Below, one piece after another: positions 7,560-11,559 of a stretch of 11,559 nt of DNA (position 1 is its first letter; every line of letters starts with the position of its first letter). Origin of the DNA: Anaerolineae bacterium. Its GTDB lineage: Bacteria; Chloroflexota; Anaerolineae; JAFGEY01. The stretch lies in NCBI GenBank assembly GCA_016931365.1, contig JAFGEY010000186.1:1-11559 (forward strand). The letters are read 5' to 3'. The translations under genes and the position numbers were made by a program. Under the pieces are notes generated by a model, which was not told where the DNA came from, searched no databases, and saw only the letters and a list, made by a program, of their open reading frames with translations.

Positions 7560-7591
7560 GACCCTAAAGGTTTGGAGAAACCTTTAGGGTC
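7560..7591 (+). terminator. Perfect 14-bp intercistronic hairpin (terminator-like or RNA-processing element)
   Basis: The arm 7560-7573 is the exact reverse complement of 7578-7591, with a 4-nt GGAG loop; the core arms read CCCTAAAGG and CCTTTAGGG. It begins right after the stop codon of the P-loop ATPase. The downstream bases (TCTAAAACT) are not a U-tract, so a strong intrinsic terminator is doubtful. Only 24 bp remain before the next start, too little for a separate promoter. Partial termination, mRNA end protection or processing that sets the ratio of upstream to downstream products are the alternatives. Confidence 0.45.
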
Positions 7592-7615
7592 TCTAAAACT
7601 CAGGAGGTTGTTTTT

Positions 7616-7867
7616 ATGTCCCGAATCGTGATCGATGAAGATCGCTGTAAGGGCTGTGGATTATGTACCCAGGTTTGTCCGTACAGCCTGGTGCGCATCT
7701 CGAACCGGTTTAACGCCAAGGGCTACCGCCCGGCAGAGCAGGTTGATCCAGAAGGGCAGTGCGTGGGCTGCGCCAATTGTGCGACGATGTGTCCCGATGT
7801 GGCGATTACAGTGTACAGGACGCGCCGGCAAAAGGCCGAGCGTGAGCCGACGCCGGTGGCGGAGTGA
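7616..7867 (+). CDS. 2x[4Fe-4S] ferredoxin-type delta subunit of a 2-oxoacid:ferredoxin oxidoreductase
   Basis: This 83-residue protein carries two classical cluster motifs, Cys11-x2-Cys14-x2-Cys17-x3-Cys21-Pro and Cys49-x2-Cys52-x2-Cys55-x3-Cys59-Pro. It therefore binds two [4Fe-4S] clusters and passes electrons. The longer spacer between the motifs and the location directly before VorB match the delta/ferredoxin subunit (VorD or KorD) rather than a free ferredoxin. A near-perfect AGGAGG (7602-7607) lies 8 nt before the ATG, the strongest ribosome binding site in the operon. The C-terminal tail is basic, then acidic and proline-containing ([14 protein letters not shown]), and probably disordered. 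The gap to vorB is 11 bp. In the family it accepts electrons from the TPP/cluster-bearing beta subunit, which is missing here. Confidence 0.9.
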   Translation: MSRIVIDEDRCKGCGLCTQVCPYSLVRISNRFNAKGYRPAEQVDPEGQCVGCANCATMCPDVAITVYRTRRQKAEREPTPVAE

Positions 7868-7878
7868 GGGGGAGCAAT

Positions 7879-8937
7879 ATGGCGAAAATTCTGATGAAAG
7901 GCAACGAAGCCATCGCCGAGGCCGCAGTGCGCGCCGGGTGCGAAGCCTATTATGGATACCCGATCACGCCGCAGACCGAGGTGCTCGAATATATGGCGCG
8001 GCGTATGCCCGAGTTGGGGCGCGCGTTCGTTCAGGCCGAAAGCGAGGTGAGCGCAGTCAATATGATTTATGGCGCGGCGACGGCCGGTGTGCGGGCAATG
8101 AGCTCGACTTCCAGTCCAGGATTCAGCCTGATGCAGGAAGGCATTTCGTACATCGTCTGCTCCGAAGTGCCGGCGGTGCTGGTCAATGTGATGCGCGGCG
8201 GGCCGGGCCTGGGCAACATCCAGCCAGCACAGAGTGATTACACCCAGATGGTCAAAGGGGGCGGGCATGGCGACTATCATTCCCTCGTCCTCGCCCCGGC
8301 GACGATCCAGGAGACAGTCGATCACGTCATTTTGGCTTTCGATCTGGCCGAAAAGTATCGCACTCTGGTGATGGTAATGGCCGACGGGATGCTCGGTCAG
8401 ATGATGGAGCCGGTCGAGTTGCCGGCAATGCGGCCTTTAAAACGTATGGACTGGGATTGGGCGCTGCGCGGCAGTGAAGGCCGCCCCAAGCGCGTGATCA
8501 CGTCGCTGTATCTGGGTGAAACCAATCTGGAAGCGGTCAACCTGCGCTTGCAGGCGCGTCTCAAAGAGATTGTCGAGAACGAACAGCGTTGGGAACTCTT
8601 TCTGGCCGATGACGCCGAGATTTTGATCGTCGCTTTTGGCACGGCGGCGCGCATCGCCAAGACGGCGATCCATCACGCGCGCGACAAGGGGATCAAAGTG
8701 GGATTGTTTCGCCCGATCACGGTTTTTCCGTACCCGTACCGGGCATTAGGCAAAGCAGCACAGGGGAAAAAACTGCTCGTATTCGAGTTGAACGCCGGTC
8801 AAATGCTTGAAGATGTGCGGCTGGCGACGCAGTGCGCGGCTTCCATCGCTTTCTTTGGCAAGATGGGCGGTGTGGTGCCCCTGCCGGATGACGTGCTGGC
8901 AGAAATTGAGAAACTGACTCAAGAGGACGGAGACTGA
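7879..8937 (+). CDS. vorB: 2-oxoacid:ferredoxin oxidoreductase alpha subunit, VorB-type
   Basis: This 352-residue protein closely follows the VorB (branched-chain 2-oxoacid dehydrogenase, ferredoxin-dependent) pattern: [25 protein letters not shown] (26-34), [52 protein letters not shown] and [15 protein letters not shown], then a C-terminal transketolase-C-like half with [11 protein letters not shown]. The alpha subunit supplies the pyrimidine domain for TPP activation and part of the substrate site. Catalysis of 2-oxoacid + CoA to acyl-CoA + CO2 with reduction of ferredoxin needs the TPP-binding beta subunit and usually gamma, neither of which is present in this window. ATG 7879 follows GGGGGAG (7868-7874); an in-frame GTG at 7864 is less likely. 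The 3' end overlaps the convergent GAF gene by 19 bp. KorA (2-oxoglutarate) is the alternative; sequence feel favours VorB. Confidence 0.88.
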   Translation: MAKILMKGNEAIAEAAVRAGCEAYYGYPITPQTEVLEYMARRMPELGRAFVQAESEVSAVNMIYGAATAGVRAMSSTSSPGFSLMQEGISYIVCSEVPAVLVNVMRGGPGLGNIQPAQSDYTQMVKGGGHGDYHSLVLAPATIQETVDHVILAFDLAEKYRTLVMVMADGMLGQMMEPVELPAMRPLKRMDWDWALRGSEGRPKRVITSLYLGETNLEAVNLRLQARLKEIVENEQRWELFLADDAEILIVAFGTAARIAKTAIHHARDKGIKVGLFRPITVFPYPYRALGKAAQGKKLLVFELNAGQMLEDVRLATQCAASIAFFGKMGGVVPLPDDVLAEIEKLTQEDGD

Positions 8938-9503
8938 TGATTGAGTGCGTCGAGTTTGCGGCTTGTCTTTTTCAGCTCGCAGATCAGACGCGCATTTTCG
9001 ATGGCGACGGCGGCTTGCGCACTGAGAATAGACAGTTGTTCGACATCGGCAGCAGTGAATGAGCCGGATTGTTTGTTGATCGCCTCGATCACGCCGATGA
9101 CGTGTTCTTTGAAATGCATGGGCACTGCCAGGAGCGAGTACGTGGTGTTCCCGCTGATGCGATCAATTTGGTCGAAGAAGCGGGGGTCGTTTTGCGGGTC
9201 TTGTACCGAAACCGGCTCATCGTGAAGGACGGCCCAACCGGCGATGCTGCCCTGTAAGGGGATGGCTATCGGCCCGATCTGCTCCTTGAGCAGTTTGGCC
9301 GAGGTGACCAGTCGCAATTGCCCGTTTTCCCGGTCGGCCAGGGTGATCGAACAGTCTTCGCAGTCGAGCAGTTTGGCTGCCGAATTGACAATGATGTGCA
9401 GCACCTGATCGAGGTCGAGGCTTGAGTTGATGATCCGGCCGATCTCAAGCAAGGTCTTGAGCTGCGCGATCTCTTCTCGCAGCGCCTGCTCCGTTTCGTC
9501 CAT
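8919..9503 (-). CDS. Single-GAF-domain protein, C-terminus possibly truncated
   Basis: This 194-residue cytosolic protein consists of an N-terminal helix (~1-25, [20 protein letters not shown]) and one GAF domain (~25-175), including [20 protein letters not shown], the [22 protein letters not shown] strand pair and the terminal helix [19 protein letters not shown] domains bind small ligands or mediate dimerisation, and the ligand cannot be predicted. No output domain follows. The protein ends in a helix of the kind that normally leads into a HisKA or other output domain, and its last six residues plus stop are read from the antisense of the vorB 3' end. It may therefore be a broken sensor kinase or a genuine stand-alone GAF regulator. 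A GGAG ribosome binding site lies 8-9 nt upstream of its ATG (9501-9503 on the minus strand), below a near-consensus promoter. Confidence 0.85.
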   Translation of the reverse strand: MDETEQALREEIAQLKTLLEIGRIINSSLDLDQVLHIIVNSAAKLLDCEDCSITLADRENGQLRLVTSAKLLKEQIGPIAIPLQGSIAGWAVLHDEPVSVQDPQNDPRFFDQIDRISGNTTYSLLAVPMHFKEHVIGVIEAINKQSGSFTAADVEQLSILSAQAAVAIENARLICELKKTSRKLDALNHQSPSS

Positions 9504-9532
9504 GCCACTATCTCCATTTCTTTGCCGTCACA

Positions 9533-9560
9533 ATTGTATTCAATTAGCATAATTTGTCAA
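9533..9560 (-). promoter_or_regulatory. Near-consensus sigma-70 promoter for the GAF gene
   Basis: Read on the minus strand, TTGACA (9560-9555) and TACAAT (9538-9533) are separated by 16 nt, in a locally AT-rich stretch. Transcription would begin near 9526, about 23 nt before the GAF start codon. This is the best promoter match in the window. Confidence 0.65.
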
Positions 9561-9566
9561 TATGAT
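9539..9566 (+). promoter_or_regulatory. Possible divergent promoter for the HIT-serine hydrolase gene
   Basis: On the plus strand, TTCAAT (9539-9544) and TATGAT (9561-9566) lie 16 nt apart. The -10 is good (5 of 6) but the -35 is weak (3 of 6). It would overlap the GAF promoter, so the two may compete. A start near 9573 would leave about 12 nt of leader before ATG 9585. Confidence 0.3.
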
Positions 9567-9584
9567 GGTTCAGGGTGCAGCATA

Positions 9585-11153
9585 ATGCTTAAACAATCTG
9601 AGTGTGTCTTTTGCCAGATCGCTGCCGGACAGGCGCCGGCGAGCGTGGTTTATCAAGATCAATCCGTGATGGCTTTTATGGACCTCAACCAGCCCAATTC
9701 GGGCAAGGTGTTGGTGATGCCGCGGTGTCACATAGAGACGATCTACGACCTGGACGACGATCTGGCTGCACACATGATGCAGGTGGCTACCCGCGTGGCG
9801 CGGGCGATCCGGGCAGCAATCCGGCCGGACGGCCTCAACTTGTTCCAGGCCAACGGACGCGCCGCGCAGCAGAGTGTTTTTCACTTGCATCTGCACCTGG
9901 TGCCGCGCTATCAAGCCGATTCGATCCTCATTCGCTGGCCGGCTCACACCCCGCCGCGCGAAACGCTCGATCGGTTGGCCGCTCAAATCCGCGCCAGTCT
10001 GCCGGAGAGGGTGTGGACATTGGTCGATGATCTGATGCGCCAATACTTGGGCCGAGTCGCGCCGTCGATGGCGCTGCATATCGCCCAGGGAGGAAACCCG
10101 GCCTTCGAGCGCGCCTATGGGCATCTCGATCCGCTGGATGCGCAGCGTCCCACGCAGCCGGACAGTGTTTTCGACCTGGCCTCGCTGACCAAGCTGTTCA
10201 CCTTGACCGCTTTTTTGCGGCTGGCGACGCAGGGCCGGGTGACGGTCGACACGCCGGTGCGCGAGGTGCTGCCCCGGTTCAGCGGGCTACACCCCATCGG
10301 CGGCGCGGAAGACCCGATCACCAAGCGACCGATCGATGCCGACGCAGCTTTTAGGGCGCGAACCGTCGATCGGGACAAAATTACCTTTCGCCATTTGCTG
10401 ACTCACACATCGGGGCTGGCGGCGTGGCGGGCGGTGTGTGGCGAGATCGAAGACACGGCAGGCCGCGCGCCGGCCGAGATTTCGCCCGAATTGCGCACGG
10501 CGCGGATGGAAAAGCTATACGACTATCCCTTTATCTATCCCACCGGCGAGAAACTGGTTTACAGCGACCTGGGCTTGATCTTGCTTGGCGAGGCGGTGGC
10601 GCGGCTGGCCGGTGAGCCGCTCGAGCAGGCCATCCGGCGTCTGGTGCTTGAACCGCTGGGCATCGACGATCAGGCGTGGTTCAATCCGCTGGCCCGCGGC
10701 GTTCCCCAGGATCGAATCGTGCCGACCGAGTACAGTACGATCCGCGACCGGCGTTTGCTCGGTGAGGTGCACGACGAAAATGCAGCAGGGCTGGCCGGTG
10801 TGGCCGGGCACGCCGGGCTGTTCGCCACGGCGCAGGCGGTCGCCACGCTGGGGCAGTTGTATCTGAACGGTGGTTTGTGGAACGGGACCAAGTTAATCGA
10901 TGCTGCACTGATCGCCGAAAGCATTGCTGGACAGGTTCAATTTGAGAACACGCGGCGAGGGCTGGGCTGGGTGTTGTATGACGACGGCGCGTTCGGGCAC
11001 ACCGGCTATACCGGCACGTCGCTGCGCTGCTACCCGGCGCTGAACCTGACGGTGGCGCTGTTCACCAACCGCGTTTACTATGGGCGCGATTGGGAGGGCA
11101 TTTTCCGGCTGCGCACGCAGGCCTACGAGGCGATCCTGGAGGCGCTACGGTGA
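9585..11153 (+). CDS. Fusion of HIT nucleotide-binding domain and class C beta-lactamase-like serine hydrolase
   Basis: This single 522-residue frame holds two full domains. Residues ~1-140 are a HIT protein: CVFC (Cys7/Cys10, usual zinc pair), FMDLNQPNSGKVLVMPRCH, and the HIT triad His100/102/104 in FHLHLHLVPRY. HIT enzymes hydrolyse or transfer nucleotides. Residues ~150-522 are a penicillin-binding/beta-lactamase-fold serine hydrolase: SLTK with nucleophile Ser200 and Lys203, Tyr326 in YSDLG, His472 in HTGYTGTS, and the AGLAGVAGHAGLFATA segment typical of the esterase/DD-peptidase-like group. The junction has no stop or frameshift. No signal peptide precedes the HIT domain, so the fusion should be cytoplasmic, unlike most DD-peptidases. 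ATG 9585 has AGGG 9 nt upstream; an upstream TTG at 9522 encodes an unrelated extension. A GGAGAGG (10004-10010) before in-frame TTG 10020 and ATG 10035 could also allow the hydrolase domain to be made alone. Confidence 0.85.
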   Translation: MLKQSECVFCQIAAGQAPASVVYQDQSVMAFMDLNQPNSGKVLVMPRCHIETIYDLDDDLAAHMMQVATRVARAIRAAIRPDGLNLFQANGRAAQQSVFHLHLHLVPRYQADSILIRWPAHTPPRETLDRLAAQIRASLPERVWTLVDDLMRQYLGRVAPSMALHIAQGGNPAFERAYGHLDPLDAQRPTQPDSVFDLASLTKLFTLTAFLRLATQGRVTVDTPVREVLPRFSGLHPIGGAEDPITKRPIDADAAFRARTVDRDKITFRHLLTHTSGLAAWRAVCGEIEDTAGRAPAEISPELRTARMEKLYDYPFIYPTGEKLVYSDLGLILLGEAVARLAGEPLEQAIRRLVLEPLGIDDQAWFNPLARGVPQDRIVPTEYSTIRDRRLLGEVHDENAAGLAGVAGHAGLFATAQAVATLGQLYLNGGLWNGTKLIDAALIAESIAGQVQFENTRRGLGWVLYDDGAFGHTGYTGTSLRCYPALNLTVALFTNRVYYGRDWEGIFRLRTQAYEAILEALR

Positions 11154-11559
11154 TCATAACCTCGGCCCAGAACCCCAAAATCAAGCATGTGCTGGGTCTG
11201 GTCGACCGGCGGCGCATGCGCCAGCGCTACCGGCAGTTTTTCGTCGAAGGTGTGCGGGCGATCAATGCGGCTTATGAGTACGGCTGGGAGATCGAGTGTT
11301 TGATTTACTGCCCGGAGTGCGATCTGTCGGACTGGGCGCAGGGGGTCGTCGCGCGCACTGACCTTCGCGTGCACCTGCCGGTCAATGCCTACCTGATGGA
11401 GCGGATCAGCCAGCGCAGCGAATCATCGGAACTGGTGGCGGTGGTACGTCAGGCCGAGGATGACCTGGCGCGGGTGCCGATCTCGGAACACTTGCTCGTC
11501 GTCCTGGTCGACCGCCCGCAAAGCCCCGGCAACCTGGGCAGCCTGATCCGCTCGTGCGA
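11150..11559 (+). CDS. SpoU/TrmH-family RNA 2'-O-methyltransferase, N-terminal part (runs off window)
   Basis: The frame from GTG 11150 stays open to the window end, giving 136 residues. It begins IITSAQNPKIKHVLGL, contains RQRYRQFFVEGVRAINAA (the substrate-binding domain entry, FVEG) and reaches the SpoU motif 1, VDRPQSPGNLGSLIRSC, where the knotted SAM-binding domain begins. The family methylates ribose 2'-OH groups in rRNA or tRNA using SAM; which RNA cannot be told from this part. The start overlaps the previous stop by 4 nt (GTGA), with GGAGG (11138-11142) 7 nt upstream, so translation is coupled to the HIT-hydrolase fusion. The remaining part of the catalytic domain is outside the window. 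Confidence 0.88.
   Translation, partial: MIITSAQNPKIKHVLGLVDRRRMRQRYRQFFVEGVRAINAAYEYGWEIECLIYCPECDLSDWAQGVVARTDLRVHLPVNAYLMERISQRSESSELVAVVRQAEDDLARVPISEHLLVVLVDRPQSPGNLGSLIRSC

Noticed and set aside
7864..7878. GTG start for vorB overlapping the ferredoxin stop
   Set aside because: It would place the GGGGGAG ribosome binding site inside the coding region; ATG 7879 gives the family-typical [11 protein letters not shown] start.
8937..9062. 41-codon frame starting at the vorB stop, tested as a remnant of the beta subunit
   Set aside because: It has no TPP-binding or cysteine cluster motifs and is antisense to the GAF helix; only its start-site context looks relic-like.
9522..9584. Upstream TTG start for the HIT fusion
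   Set aside because: The added 21 residues are unlike HIT proteins and overlap the promoter region; ATG 9585 begins the standard HIT N-terminus.

Overview
The window is a dense, mostly plus-strand stretch of a bacterial chromosome with fairly high GC. The mix of genes suggests a Chloroflexota bacterium, possibly Anaerolineae-like and anaerobic: a KaiC-like ATPase, a soluble PAS/multi-GAF histidine kinase, ferredoxin-dependent 2-oxoacid oxidoreductase parts beside a phosphate butyryltransferase, and stand-alone GAF proteins. This assignment is inferred from gene content and was not tested by a search. No rRNA, tRNA, CRISPR array, transposase or phage gene was seen.

Region 1 (1-4117) looks like a signalling block. 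It holds the C-terminal part of a KaiC/RAD55-like ATPase, a 191-nt non-coding leader rich in potential hairpins, two overlapping small membrane proteins that look like distant tandem paralogues, and a large soluble histidine kinase (PAS, three GAF domains, HisKA, HATPase). No response regulator lies in the window.

Region 2 (4136-8937) looks metabolic. Phosphate butyryltransferase is followed by a metal-dependent amidohydrolase, a DUF1572/DinB-like protein, a MinD/ParA-like P-loop ATPase, a perfect 14-bp hairpin, a 2x[4Fe-4S] ferredoxin-type subunit and VorB, the alpha subunit of a branched-chain 2-oxoacid:ferredoxin oxidoreductase. VorB and Ptb together suggest oxidation of branched-chain 2-oxoacids to acyl-CoA and then acyl-phosphate, as in amino-acid fermentation. 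The TPP-binding beta subunit, the gamma subunit and an acyl kinase are all absent from the window. The series stops at a convergent gene.

Region 3 (8919-9503, minus strand) is a single-GAF protein whose last codons are read from the end of vorB. It has a near-consensus sigma-70 promoter. Its abrupt C-terminus, together with the missing downstream vor genes, makes position ~8937-8941 a candidate rearrangement junction.

Region 4 (9585-11559) holds an unusual fusion of a HIT nucleotide-binding domain to a class C beta-lactamase-like serine hydrolase. It is followed, with a 4-nt overlap, by the start of a SpoU/TrmH-family RNA methyltransferase that runs off the window.

The best candidates for something undescribed are the KaiC-like/paired-membrane-protein/GAF-kinase module with its structured leader, the HIT-serine hydrolase fusion, and the truncated vor locus with its linked P-loop ATPase.
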